Below, in pieces: positions 33,619-41,222 of a DNA stretch of 64,000 nt. Position numbers and translations under genes: made by a program. Source of the DNA: Microbacterium kyungheense (lineage in GTDB: Bacteria > Actinomycetota > Actinomycetes > Actinomycetales > Microbacteriaceae); the NCBI RefSeq assembly GCF_006783905.1, contig NZ_VFPE01000001.1:558001-622000 (forward strand). The letters run 5' to 3'. The notes under the pieces were generated by a model. The model saw nothing but the letters and a program-made list of their open reading frames with translations, was not told the origin of the DNA and searched no databases. The number at the start of each line of letters is the position of its first letter. Within the stretch, counting starts at the first letter, position 1.

Positions 33619-34092
33619 TCAGCGGTGTGCGGCCAGCGCGGCCGCGGTGTCGTAGTCGGTGATGCGGTCGCGCAGGGCGTGCAGCGAGCCGACGAGCTTG
33701 ACCGCGTCGTCGCGGTCCAGATCGAGCGCCTCGACGATGCACTGCCCGACCGGAGCAAGCTCAGACCGGATCTCGAGGCTGCGTTCGGTCGGGGTGATGC
33801 GCACCGCGCGGCGGTCGGTCGGCGACGGTTCGCGGCGGACGAGGCCGGCGGCTTCCATGCGGTTGAGGAGTCCCGAGATGCTGCTCGAGTCGAGTTGGAG
33901 TGCGGTTGCGAGCTCGGTCGGGGACACGTCGCCCCGCTCCCAGAGCACCGCGAGCACGAGCGCCTGCTGGAAGGTGAGCCCCCACGGTGCGAGCAGGTCG
34001 CGGTAGAGCTGGAGCGTTGCCTGCATGGAGGTGTAGAGCGCGAAGCAGACGGATGCTTCGAGATCGGCCTCGGGCATCGCGGTGGAGTTCAT
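33619..34092 (-). CDS. MarR-family regulator, OhrR-like with reactive-cysteine motif
   Basis: About 157 residues from ATG 34092; ATGs at 34101 and 34077 are also possible. The segment ASVCFALYTSMQATLQLYRDLL matches the OhrR pattern LCFALY with its peroxide-sensing Cys, here residue 16. The winged helix follows (VSPTELATALQLDSSSISGLLNRMEAAGLVRR). A perfect CTTGTATACAAG palindrome lies 11 bases upstream. It probably represses itself and the glutathione peroxidase until organic peroxide oxidises the Cys. Family call is firm; the peroxide role is inferred from the motif and neighbour. Confidence 0.85.
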   Translation of the reverse strand: MNSTAMPEADLEASVCFALYTSMQATLQLYRDLLAPWGLTFQQALVLAVLWERGDVSPTELATALQLDSSSISGLLNRMEAAGLVRREPSPTDRRAVRITPTERSLEIRSELAPVGQCIVEALDLDRDDAVKLVGSLHALRDRITDYDTAAALAAHR

Positions 34093-34102
34093 GCGGATCA
34101 TT

Positions 34103-34129
34103 CTTGTATACAAGTTATTTGGATACAAG
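34103..34129. promoter_or_regulatory. MarR/OhrR-type operator
   Basis: A perfect 12-base palindrome CTTGTATACAAG at 34103-34114, with a related half site GGATACAAG at 34121-34129, directly upstream of the MarR gene start. Confidence 0.7.
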
Positions 34130-34163
34130 GTACCTGACGAACGCAGCGGGCTCGTCGAGTGGT

Positions 34164-34664
34164 TTAGAGCTGCATGCTCAGAACGATCCGCCGCGAACCG
34201 TCCGCACGCTGATCGTCTTCAACGCGTTGCATCCCGATCTTCTCTGCCACTCGCTCGGAGGCGCGATTGTCTGGATGGATGATCGCGACCAGCTCCGGTG
34301 TCTCGACGTGCGCGCGTGCGAAGTCGCGGCATGCAGCAGCAGCTTCGGACGCCATGCCCTGACCCTGCCACCGTGGCGCGACGTGGTAGCCCACCTCGAC
34401 CTTCTTGACTCCGTTGACCGCCTGCCAGGTGAGTCCGCAGTCTCCGACGAAGTCACCCTCATGCGTCTCGATGATCCAGAGCCCGTAGCCGTGCTCTGCG
34501 TAGTTGCGCTGGTTCCACTCGATCCACGCCGCGGCTTGCTCGTGGGTCTTCGGTGCGGGGTAGAACCGCATCACGTCAGGATCGCCCAGGAGCGCAGCCA
34601 TGTCGTCGAGGTCCGTCGGCAGCATCTGGCGAAAGCGAAGCCTTGGAGTGTCTGAGGGAAGCAC
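34164..34664 (-). CDS. GNAT-family N-acetyltransferase (RimJ/RimL-like)
   Basis: About 166 residues. The beginning DTPRLRFRQMLPTDLDDMAALLGDPDVMRFYP is typical of the RimJ/RimL branch, and the acetyl-CoA loop region is KVEVGYHVAPRWQGQGMASEA near residue 90 (R/Q-x-x-G-x-G/A pattern), followed by HPDNRASERVAEKIGM. I chose GTG 34664 because it gives the usual short lead; an ATG at 34730 is also in frame. Acyl acceptor unknown. Confidence 0.82.
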   Translation of the reverse strand: MLPSDTPRLRFRQMLPTDLDDMAALLGDPDVMRFYPAPKTHEQAAAWIEWNQRNYAEHGYGLWIIETHEGDFVGDCGLTWQAVNGVKKVEVGYHVAPRWQGQGMASEAAAACRDFARAHVETPELVAIIHPDNRASERVAEKIGMQRVEDDQRADGSRRIVLSMQL

Positions 34665-35005
34665 CTCAGCACCGTAGCGGACGCGTCCGACGTCTTGATT
34701 AGGCGCGGGGCTTCCGCGAGGCTCCCTCACCGAAGGACGGACGCGCGAGGAGGAAAGAGTCGCTTAGAGGGGGAGTCACCGTACGCCCAGACAATGCGGT
34801 CCAGATGCTGTCGGGCGAGCCAACCCAATCAAAGCGCTGGCCCGATCACGATCCTGATCCGGGCGACGCGCGCAAAGCGGTACGTGGCGCGAGAGACTCG
34901 CGCCGCGGCATCCTGATTCCACCGTCGCGCCGATCTCGAGGCCGGAGTAGCGTGCAAGCAGGTGGTCTCCGCTGAGGCTGAAGCGCCTGAAAGGACTGAG
35001 TCACC
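34665..35005. other. 341-base gap without a clear gene
   Basis: Short open frames here have poor codon use and no ribosome site. The only useful signal is AAAGGA just before the alcohol dehydrogenase start at 35006. I see no strong hairpin or repeat. Confidence 0.5.
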
Positions 35006-36034
35006 ATGACCACGATGAAGGCCGCCGTCGTTCACTCATTCGCCGAGCCGCTCTCTATCGATGAAGTCGCGATCCCCACTCCCGGTGTGAATGAAGCACT
35101 CGTCAAAGTCGAGTACTCCGGTGTCTGTCACACCGACTTCCATGCATGGCACGGCGACTGGCCCGTGAAACCCCAGCCGCCCTTCATTCCCGGGCACGAG
35201 GGTGCGGGCACGGTCGTCGCGGTCGGCGACAGTGTGACCCGGGTCAAGGTGGGCGATCGAGTCGGCAACGCGTGGCTATGGAGCGCGTGCGGTGAATGCG
35301 AGTACTGCGAGACGGGCTGGGAGACGCTCTGCCCGAACCAGAAGAACGGCGGATACTCGGTCGATGGTTCGTTCGGCCAATACATGCTGGTCGACGCCCG
35401 CTACGCGCCGATCATCCCGAGCGGCGTGGAGATGGCGGCCGTCGCCCCCATCCTGTGCGCCGGGGTCACCGTGTACAAGGGACTGAAAGTCACCGACACC
35501 GACCCCGGCGAGTGGGTGCTGGTCTCAGGCATCGGCGGTCTGGGCCACCTCGCCGTGCAGTATGCCGTCGCGATGGGCCGCCGGGTCGCGGCCATCGACG
35601 TGGACGACGCGAAACTCGACCTTGCGCGCCGCCACGGCGCCGAGGTCACCGTCAACGCCGTGACATCGGACGATCCAGCAGCGGAGCTGCAATCGCAGAC
35701 CGGGGGTGGCGTGCACGGAGCGCTGGTCACAGCGGTCAACGCGCACGCGTTCCCGCAGGCCGTCGGTGCGCTGCGGCGCGGCGGCACGGTCTCGCTCGTC
35801 GGCCTGCCGCCGGATCAATTCCCCTTGGACATCTTCACGACCGTCCTCTTCGGCCTCACCATCCGCGGCTCGATCGTCGGCACGCGCAGAGACATGCAGG
35901 AGGCCATCGACTTCTTCGCCCGTGGCAAGGTGGGCCCGACGTACACGGTGCGTCCGATGAGCGACATCAACGAGATCTTCGACGAGATGCAACACGGAGC
36001 GATCGACGGCCGCATCGTCATGGACATGGCCTGA
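35006..36034 (+). CDS. adhP: Zinc-dependent alcohol dehydrogenase (AdhP-type)
   Basis: A 342-residue MDR alcohol dehydrogenase with both zinc sites complete: catalytic Cys41, His64/Glu65 (PGHEGAG) and Cys151, and structural Cys95, Cys98, Cys101 and Cys109 (CGECEYCETGWETLC). The Rossmann motif is SGIGGLGHLAVQYA near 171. It should oxidise short alcohols or reduce aldehydes with NAD. AAAGGA precedes ATG 35006. It is the last ordinary gene before the accessory segment. Confidence 0.93.
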   Translation: MTTMKAAVVHSFAEPLSIDEVAIPTPGVNEALVKVEYSGVCHTDFHAWHGDWPVKPQPPFIPGHEGAGTVVAVGDSVTRVKVGDRVGNAWLWSACGECEYCETGWETLCPNQKNGGYSVDGSFGQYMLVDARYAPIIPSGVEMAAVAPILCAGVTVYKGLKVTDTDPGEWVLVSGIGGLGHLAVQYAVAMGRRVAAIDVDDAKLDLARRHGAEVTVNAVTSDDPAAELQSQTGGGVHGALVTAVNAHAFPQAVGALRRGGTVSLVGLPPDQFPLDIFTTVLFGLTIRGSIVGTRRDMQEAIDFFARGKVGPTYTVRPMSDINEIFDEMQHGAIDGRIVMDMA

Positions 36035-36196
36035 CCCGACTCGGCGAGGGCACGCAGCCACCGCCATCAGGGATTAGAGCTGACAGCGCAGCACGGTTGC
36101 ATGCTCCGCAACAGTCGCTAGCTATCAGGTGAGCTCATCAACCCCGATAGAGCATCGACCCCAGTGGGTGCCGGTGGTCGGTGGGACGCTCGGCGC

Positions 36197-36695
36197 ATGA
36201 ACGGAGTACAGATCGGTTGCCCGAGTCTCCACCGCGGATCAAGACCTCACCTCGCAGCGCGATGCGCTGCTGCGACTCGTCGTGACCAAGCTCTACCGGC
36301 TTGCCCGGTCGGTGCGGGGCGCGCGCGACGTCGCCGACGAGTTGACGACGAAAGGCGTCGCGCTCAGTCTTGGCGGCAGCAGATACGACCCCACAGACCC
36401 CGTAGGCCGGCTGCTGTTCAACGTGCTCGCATTGGTCGCCGAGTTCGAGCGCGACCTGATCAGCATGCGCACGAAGGAAGGCATGGCAGTTGCCCGGGCG
36501 AAGGGTCACTTGAAGGGCAAGCAACCGAAGCTTTCTCTCACGCAGCGGAAGCTTCTGTTTGACGTGCAGGACCGTGGCGAGTACACCCAGACCGAGATCG
36601 CAGAGCTGTTCAACGTCTCCCGGGCCACCGTTTACCGCGAACTCCGGCGACGCCGTATCGCATTCCTCGCTACCTGCGAAGCTCACATCTTCTGA
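36197..36695 (+). pseudogene. Broken serine recombinase (resolvase/invertase)
   Basis: The start reads MNGVQIG and then loses frame at about 36217, where two bases appear to be missing from the usual IGYARVS. The next frame carries ARVSTADQDLTSQRDALLRL and then jumps straight to VVTKLYRLARSVRGARDVAD, so about 40 residues between the catalytic N-terminus and the TKL/LAR segment are absent. The rest is intact: DPTDPVGRLLFNVLALVAEFERDL, a Lys-rich linker, and a helix-turn-helix (YTQTEIAELFNVSRATVYREL). Resolvases of this form sit in Tn3-like and other transposons. It cannot make a working recombinase. Confidence 0.85.
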
Positions 36696-37113
36696 ACGCA
36701 CGTTTCCACGGCCGCCTCGGCCGCGCTTCACGGCGGCCCGTGGCCCGGACGAGTCCGAGCTGCGATGGAGGCACGACCACAGATGCTCGCGCTCTACCCT
36801 GACATTCTGCCCACTGCGACGTCCTACCAGTCGCTGGTGGGACGCCACAATCCCTCCATCGTGCGTGGCCGCTTGGGGGATCCCCGTGCGGGCGATGCGC
36901 GCACGAGGAATCGACACGTACTCGCCGGACGAGTTTCGGCAGTACGCGCTCGTGGGCGCGACCGTCCGACCGATGAGGGCATCGCTTCCTGTCAGATTAA
37001 GCTCGTCCGCTTCGGGGTACCTCGACTGAGGGTTCGCACTCGTGGCCTGAACACCGAAGTGTGAGATCGGTGTGGCCCAGGCATATACATCGGTCCTGTG
37101 TACAACGCCCCAT
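36696..37113. other. 418-base gap, probable decayed mobile DNA
   Basis: No gene with a ribosome site or good codon use. One + strand frame near 36910-36970 reads YSPDEFRQYALVGATVR, which has the look of a real protein fragment, but it is not long enough to name. Base composition is less G/C-rich than the flanks. Confidence 0.4.
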
Positions 37114-37908
37114 TCAGTCTTGGACGCAGCTGGTGCCGTCCACTTCCGCGCTACCGATCGTTGCGGTGCATGTCCAGCCGTCGCTCTTTCCAGTGACGAT
37201 GACCTGTGTCGTGGTGGGGAGCCCGGCCGCCTCGAGCGTCACAGTGATAGCCGCATCGGCCACGGCGTGCTTCTGTGTCGACGCGACTGTTTTCGTCCCT
37301 GTTTCGATGGTGAGCGTGAACTGGTCGTCGCCGCCACCCGCGGGCGGGACGGTGAAGTTGGCCTTGACCGTGTAAGTGTCTGGTGAGGGCACCTCACCAG
37401 GAGTGATGGAGACGGTCGCATCGAACGTCGGCTGGACCGTCCTGCCCCACAGCGCTGTGCCGACAGCGACGACGGCGGCGACGAACGCGGCGACCAAGAT
37501 CCACGTTGCTGCGGCGAGGAAGTAGCCTCGCCAACTCTTGTACCGCTCGAACCACTTCTGGACTTCCGTGATGTCACCGATGCGGATCTTTCGCAGCCAG
37601 GTCACCTGAGTGAGCAGCGCGAGGAGCACCGCGAGCGTCGACAGCCCGACGGCCGCGACCATCCACCCGAATGAGACCGGGTTCGTCAGGACGGTTGAAA
37701 CAGCGACCAGGCCGCCGGCGGCAAGGACCGTCCCTATGAGACCCGTCTGCGTAAGGATCCTCGACGCGGTCGTCTGAAGGAACTCGACCTGCTTCTCAGG
37801 CGTGAACCGCTTCTGAAGTTCGCGGAGAGCGAGCTGGCTCGCAGTGGGCGTCGCCCCTGTCCCGACGGTCGGGGGTGTTGCTGAGGCGGGGGCGCTCACG
37901 GACTCCAC
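37114..37908 (-). CDS. Membrane protein with extracytoplasmic beta domain (unknown family)
   Basis: A 264-residue protein. A Thr/Ala/Pro-rich lead and a charged helix (LALRELQKRFTPEKQVEFLQ) precede three hydrophobic helices (residues about 54-74, 80-103, 128-155), with a cytoplasmic-looking basic loop WLRKIRIGDITEVQKWFERYKSW between helices 2 and 3. Residues 160-264 form a Thr/Val-rich beta region with two late cysteines, probably outside the cell. The GTG at 37908 overlaps the upstream 80-residue gene by 13 bases; GTG 37899 would overlap it by GTGA. The two are therefore one unit. I recognise no family. Confidence 0.75.
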   Translation of the reverse strand: MESVSAPASATPPTVGTGATPTASQLALRELQKRFTPEKQVEFLQTTASRILTQTGLIGTVLAAGGLVAVSTVLTNPVSFGWMVAAVGLSTLAVLLALLTQVTWLRKIRIGDITEVQKWFERYKSWRGYFLAAATWILVAAFVAAVVAVGTALWGRTVQPTFDATVSITPGEVPSPDTYTVKANFTVPPAGGGDDQFTLTIETGTKTVASTQKHAVADAAITVTLEAAGLPTTTQVIVTGKSDGWTCTATIGSAEVDGTSCVQD

Positions 37909-38138
37909 GTCCCGGTGAACGCGAGCGGGTGCGGGCCGTCGTCCCCGTTGCCTGGGCAGTCCACAAGCACGGTGAAGTGACCTCCGCTTGTGCGGCCGAG
38001 GAGGTTCATCTTCTCGGGCTTATGAAACCCGTCGGTGAGGATGACTTCCCCGGATCCGACCTCCTCCTTGACGGCCTTGGTGAGATAGTCGACGTTCTCG
38101 TGCCGTTCGCAACGGAACGTACTCGGTGAGATATGCAT
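37896..38138 (-). CDS. Small hypothetical protein paired with the membrane protein (80 residues)
   Basis: Starts MHISPSTFRCERHENVDYLT and contains KEEVGSGEVILTDGFHKPEK and GGHFTVLVDCPGNGDDGPH. Predicted as a compact alpha/beta soluble protein with two cysteines. I chose ATG 38138 because a promoter -10 (TATGAA) covers the earlier ATG at 38177, and GGGGG lies six bases upstream of 38138. It overlaps the membrane gene, so the two are co-translated. No known domain is seen. Confidence 0.65.
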   Translation of the reverse strand: MHISPSTFRCERHENVDYLTKAVKEEVGSGEVILTDGFHKPEKMNLLGRTSGGHFTVLVDCPGNGDDGPHPLAFTGTWSP

Positions 38139-38172
38139 GATGGCCCCCAGACCTTTCGTGCAGTTGGGGAGA

Positions 38173-38202
38173 TTCATACACCCGGGGCGACGGTCGTCAC
38201 AA
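38173..38202 (-). promoter_or_regulatory. Promoter of the two-gene membrane system
   Basis: On the - strand TTGTGA (38202-38197), an 18-base spacer and TATGAA (38178-38173) form a good sigma-70 promoter, with transcription expected to begin around 38166, ahead of the chosen start at 38138. Confidence 0.6.
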
Positions 38203-38479
38203 GTGCAAAGGATTTCTCAGTGCCGGCGACGTCCGAGCTGTGCGGCGTGCTGAAGCAATCACCGACTTGTTGCCGTCCGACTACGCCGAGGTGAGCCCGA
38301 TGACGTTGGCGGACACATCATCGGCGAGGCGGTGTCGAGTCCGACGAGATAGTGCGAGAAGCCCAAAACGATGAGCGCGGCACGCGCGCCGGCGAGCACG
38401 AACTCGATCCCGAAGCGGGCACTGCGCGCAACGGGCACCGACGCGTGCGGTCGCGATCCTTATGCCGGCTGCTCGGTAG
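38203..38479. other. Gap with no supported gene
   Basis: Frames here are short and interrupted. The right end leads into an in-frame stop just before the IS3 transposase tail, so this is probably the eroded body of that insertion sequence, but I cannot read convincing transposase motifs in it. Confidence 0.35.
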
Positions 38480-38566
38480 CAGGACCGTTTGGTTCAGCCC
38501 AGCCTCGGCGACCTCAGCCCCGCTGACTACGAAGCCCTTCACACCGCCACCGAGATCGCGGCATGA
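38480..38566 (+). pseudogene. C-terminal remnant of an IS3-family transposase
   Basis: The frame ends in SLGDLSPADYEALHTATEIAA and stop, which is the characteristic end of IS3-type OrfB transposases (the HSSLGYLSPxDYE block). An in-frame stop at 38477 and the lack of the DDE region upstream show that only the tail remains. Just beyond, 38578-38612 reads like the GGGAACCGGGTCAGGCTCC end of such elements. Confidence 0.75.
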
Positions 38567-38687
38567 TCAACACACAAGAACCGCCTGGGAACCGGGTCAG
38601 GCTCCATCCGCTCTAGGTCGAACACTGGGTCCGTGCTGGCTTGGGAACGTCGTGTGGACGCCCAAGCCTCGCGGAGCGTGCGAGCAG

Positions 38688-39485
38688 TTACGTTGCAAGC
38701 AGCAGCGAGCTCGGTCGAGATGCGATCATGTCCGTCGCCTTCACCCACCGAACTAGTGGCTTCAACCGTGGCGCATACCTCTCGCGGATCTGTGCGTAGG
38801 CCTCAGGCGTGTGCACCGCGTTCGGAAAGTTGAGCCCGTATGCCGCGGTGGCGATCGTGAAGAGCAACGTTGTCACTACATGATCTGCGAGCTGTAGGCC
38901 TGCGTGATTGTCTGAAGCTGCGAAGAGAGGGACCTCGCCAACACGTGGATAGGGGTCGCCTCCCGACCGCCATTTCTGAGTGAAGACCGAGTGCGCGACC
39001 TGCACGTTTAGTTTGTGCTCGCGAGAGTCCGCGACGATGATTCCCTCGGCATCCGACTGCTCGAGGTCCAGTTGGAACTGCTTCGCGAAGTCTTGAACGG
39101 CGTACCCGTACCGCGTACGCACGTCGATTGGAGTACCCGCCTGCTTGATCCAGACGCGCCCGATCACCTGAACGCTGTGATCCTCCAAGATCGTCATCAG
39201 CTCATCCAGGAAACGCCGCGCCTGCCGGCGGTGGTTTCGGCTGCTGGCCCTGTGCAAACTGAGGAGTTGCGTTCCCTTCACTTCGGCAGTGATGAAATCG
39301 AGCGAAGAAACGCCAGCCATCTTTGGGGAGAAGTGGCGGATCTTCAGCGCCACGAAGTCCCGCGTGAGCGACCTGACTTCATTGGCGTCTACGATCAGGC
39401 CCGCGATCGCCATGACCGGAGTCGAGGATGGGGAGAGATCGGGGGCTTCGCCGCCGCCAGACTCATCCACAAAGCAGAACTTCAT
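38688..39485 (-). CDS. DUF3800 protein
   Basis: A 265-residue protein starting MKFCFVDESGGGE, the hallmark FxDESG of DUF3800, with a second acidic block EGIIVADSREHKLNVQ near residue 147 and the late conserved SDNHAGLQLADHVV near 190. The family has an RNase H-like fold and occurs often with mobile elements and phages; its activity is not proven. There is no ribosome site, and a terminator-type hairpin with a T-run lies 10 bases before the start codon, which is unusual. Codon use is less G/C-biased than in neighbouring core genes. Confidence 0.85.
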   Translation of the reverse strand: MKFCFVDESGGGEAPDLSPSSTPVMAIAGLIVDANEVRSLTRDFVALKIRHFSPKMAGVSSLDFITAEVKGTQLLSLHRASSRNHRRQARRFLDELMTILEDHSVQVIGRVWIKQAGTPIDVRTRYGYAVQDFAKQFQLDLEQSDAEGIIVADSREHKLNVQVAHSVFTQKWRSGGDPYPRVGEVPLFAASDNHAGLQLADHVVTTLLFTIATAAYGLNFPNAVHTPEAYAQIRERYAPRLKPLVRWVKATDMIASRPSSLLLAT

Positions 39486-39495
39486 AGGGAAAACA

Positions 39496-39522
39496 CTAGA
39501 GCCGCCACGAGGGCGGCTCTAG
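39496..39522 (-). terminator. Rho-independent terminator immediately before the DUF3800 gene
   Basis: Stem CTAGAGCCGCC/GGCGGCTCTAG with a five-base loop, followed on the - strand by TGTTTTC. It should end transcripts from the 39597-40118 gene. It leaves only 10 bases before the DUF3800 ATG. Confidence 0.8.
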
Positions 39523-39596
39523 GAAATGGTGTTCGGGTCGACCTATGCACCGAAGAAGAGGGCTAGCCCTCGAAGATTTAGGGTACCACATCGGCC

Positions 39597-40118
39597 TTAG
39601 AACCGGCGTGTGTCGATCGTGCTGACCTCCGGCTCACCCTCCGGATGCCACTCGATCGTTACGGCGTTGCCGGTGGTGACGGTCGGGCCACCCGTCAACG
39701 CAAAGAAGACAACGCTGTCGCCGTGACGAATGGATGCGGGGACTCCGACCGCTTCGAACACATGGATGTTTCCGCCGGTGTCGGCGTTGACTTCTGTCAC
39801 GGCCAGCGTCCGACCGGACGTGTTCGGGATCCGGTAGCGACTGTCATCGATCCGCTCGACATTGCCCCAGGGTGGACGCTGTGAGAGGCGCTGGGCGTCG
39901 AGGGCCTCCTGCGCGATCAGGTTCGCCTCGGCTAGAGAGATCGCGGCGCCCTGTTGTGCCCTCACCGCTTCGTCGCGGGCTGTAGATGCCCTCGCACTCG
40001 CTGCTTCGGCCTCCGATCGAAGCCGACCTGAAGCGATCGCCTGCCACCACGCGACCGCTGCCGCAACTGCCGTCGCGAGAAACGAACCGATCGACACGAT
40101 CAGCACCGCCTGGTCCAT
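39597..40118 (-). CDS. Hypothetical single-pass membrane protein with coiled coil
   Basis: A 173-residue protein. One N-terminal helix (VLIVSIGSFLATAVAAAVAWW, residues 5-25) is followed by an Ala/Glu/Arg coiled coil (SEAEAASARASTARDEAVRAQ) and a C-terminal beta domain (PPWGNVERIDDSRYRIPN to the end). No family is recognised. The start MDQAVLIVSIG is the first ATG in frame. It is followed by a clear terminator. Confidence 0.7.
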   Translation of the reverse strand: MDQAVLIVSIGSFLATAVAAAVAWWQAIASGRLRSEAEAASARASTARDEAVRAQQGAAISLAEANLIAQEALDAQRLSQRPPWGNVERIDDSRYRIPNTSGRTLAVTEVNADTGGNIHVFEAVGVPASIRHGDSVVFFALTGGPTVTTGNAVTIEWHPEGEPEVSTIDTRRF

Positions 40119-40449
40119 GCCACAGATCGTATCGATAGGCGATCCAGGAGCTCCGGCGAGCGAACGATCTTGGCTGCCCCGTTCGCGGATATCACCGCCA
40201 TTGGCCTCGGACTCGTCGCCGCGGGCAGAGATGTTGACCGGGCTGCGAGCGCCGTCGAAGCGCGTATGTCGGTGGCTGAGCGGTCAACGTGGCGACCGCC
40301 ACGCCCCTGCCGTTACTCCCTAGCCGCAGTGCGCCCGTAAAGCCCGCGGGCTGCCATGCACGGACGGGGATCGCCAACTGCCGCGCGCTGACCAACCCGT
40401 TCCCAGGTGCGACGGAAAGTGCGAGCGCCGGCGCGCTGGGTCCGAATGG
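40119..40449. other. 331-base gap beside the tRNA-like sequence
   Basis: No firm gene. A + strand frame from TTG 40170 to the stop at 40338 would give 56 residues including ADITAIGLGLVAAGRDVD, but it has no ribosome site. A stretch near 40270 (GGTGGCTGAGCGGTC) looks like a tRNA D-arm but has no matching T-arm. Confidence 0.3.
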
Positions 40450-40525
40450 TGGACGCGACGGCGGGAGTTGAACCCGCAACGCATCCGGGTATGAACCGGT
40501 GCCCGGGACCGCCCGGATCGCCGCG
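40450..40525 (-). tRNA. tRNA-like sequence, anticodon loop reading CAT (Met), unusual D-arm
   Basis: On the - strand a classic T-arm GCGGG-TTCAACT-CCCGC is followed by acceptor strand CGTCGCG, a T and CCA. The 5' acceptor CGCGGCG (40525-40519) pairs with it using one G-U pair. Total length is exactly 76 with CCA. The middle hairpin has loop TTCATAC with four CCGG/CCGG pairs. The D-arm (CCGG, six-base loop, CCGG) lacks the usual sequence, and bases 8-9 are not canonical. It may be a divergent, degraded or mobile-element tRNA rather than a working gene. Its 3' end faces the accessory segment. Confidence 0.45.
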
Positions 40526-40585
40526 ATGACCCCACGCTAACCCGACCTGCGCCATCACACGCCGAGCGTGAACGGTGGTTTCGCT

Positions 40586-41137
40586 ATGCGTCCCGATGTG
40601 ACACTGGACCGACCCGCGTACCGTGGCGACATGTCTGTCGAAGACTTCGCGCGGTACAGCGAAGTGCTGCACGAGATGACGCAGGAGATCGCCCGCGCGG
40701 TGCCTGACCACGCGTGGGACTTCACATCGGTCCGGCCCGGAACCTCCGCCGGTCGACAAACAGAGCACCGCCCCGCCGCGAGCTTCGCCCCGTTCTCGAA
40801 GCAGCTCCGCCATGTCGTGTGCGTGCGCGGCGTCTACAACGCCGCCCTTGGCACCGGTGCCGTCGACTGGTCGCGCAAGCACGAGCACTACAACGGGCCG
40901 CTCGCTCGCGATGCGCTCACCACCGCGCTCGCCGAGCAGCAACGGCGCCTGATCGAACTGCTCGACGGCATCCATCCCGACGTCGTGCTCGACTGGGACG
41001 GCCACCCCTTCACCTTCGGGCTCTTCGGCGGCGAGTTCGCGCAGCACGAAGCGCTCCACCACGGGCAATGGAGCGTCTACGCCGCCCTGGCCGGGTTCGA
41101 CACCCCGAGCGGCTGGCGCGATTCCTGGGGTCTCTGA
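40586..41137 (+). CDS. DinB-superfamily-like protein
   Basis: A 183-residue, mostly helical protein. FARYSEVLHEMTQEIARAVPDHAWDF near the start, FSKQLRHVVCVRGVYNAAL near 70 and GEFAQHEALHHGQWSVYAAL near 150 place His residues where DinB/YfiT-type four-helix bundles bind a metal. The family includes thiol-dependent enzymes and stress-induced proteins. ATG 40586 is favoured by GGTGG upstream; ATG 40631 is possible. It is the first gene right of the accessory segment. Confidence 0.7.
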   Translation: MRPDVTLDRPAYRGDMSVEDFARYSEVLHEMTQEIARAVPDHAWDFTSVRPGTSAGRQTEHRPAASFAPFSKQLRHVVCVRGVYNAALGTGAVDWSRKHEHYNGPLARDALTTALAEQQRRLIELLDGIHPDVVLDWDGHPFTFGLFGGEFAQHEALHHGQWSVYAALAGFDTPSGWRDSWGL

Positions 41138-41222
41138 GCCTGGTCTCTGTGCGAGGAGTGCGGCCACGAGATGAAACGCAAGCCCGGCCAGAGTGGTGTG
41201 GCAGCGGGTTAAGGTCGGGACC

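Noticed and set aside
36765..37064. A 99-residue frame in the accessory segment
   Set aside because: No ribosome site, odd composition and no recognisable motif; it overlaps other equally good frames.
40262..40320. Possible tRNA-Ser/Leu D-arm (GGTGGCTGAGCGGTC)
   Set aside because: No T-arm, anticodon arm or acceptor pairing could be found within 100 bases.
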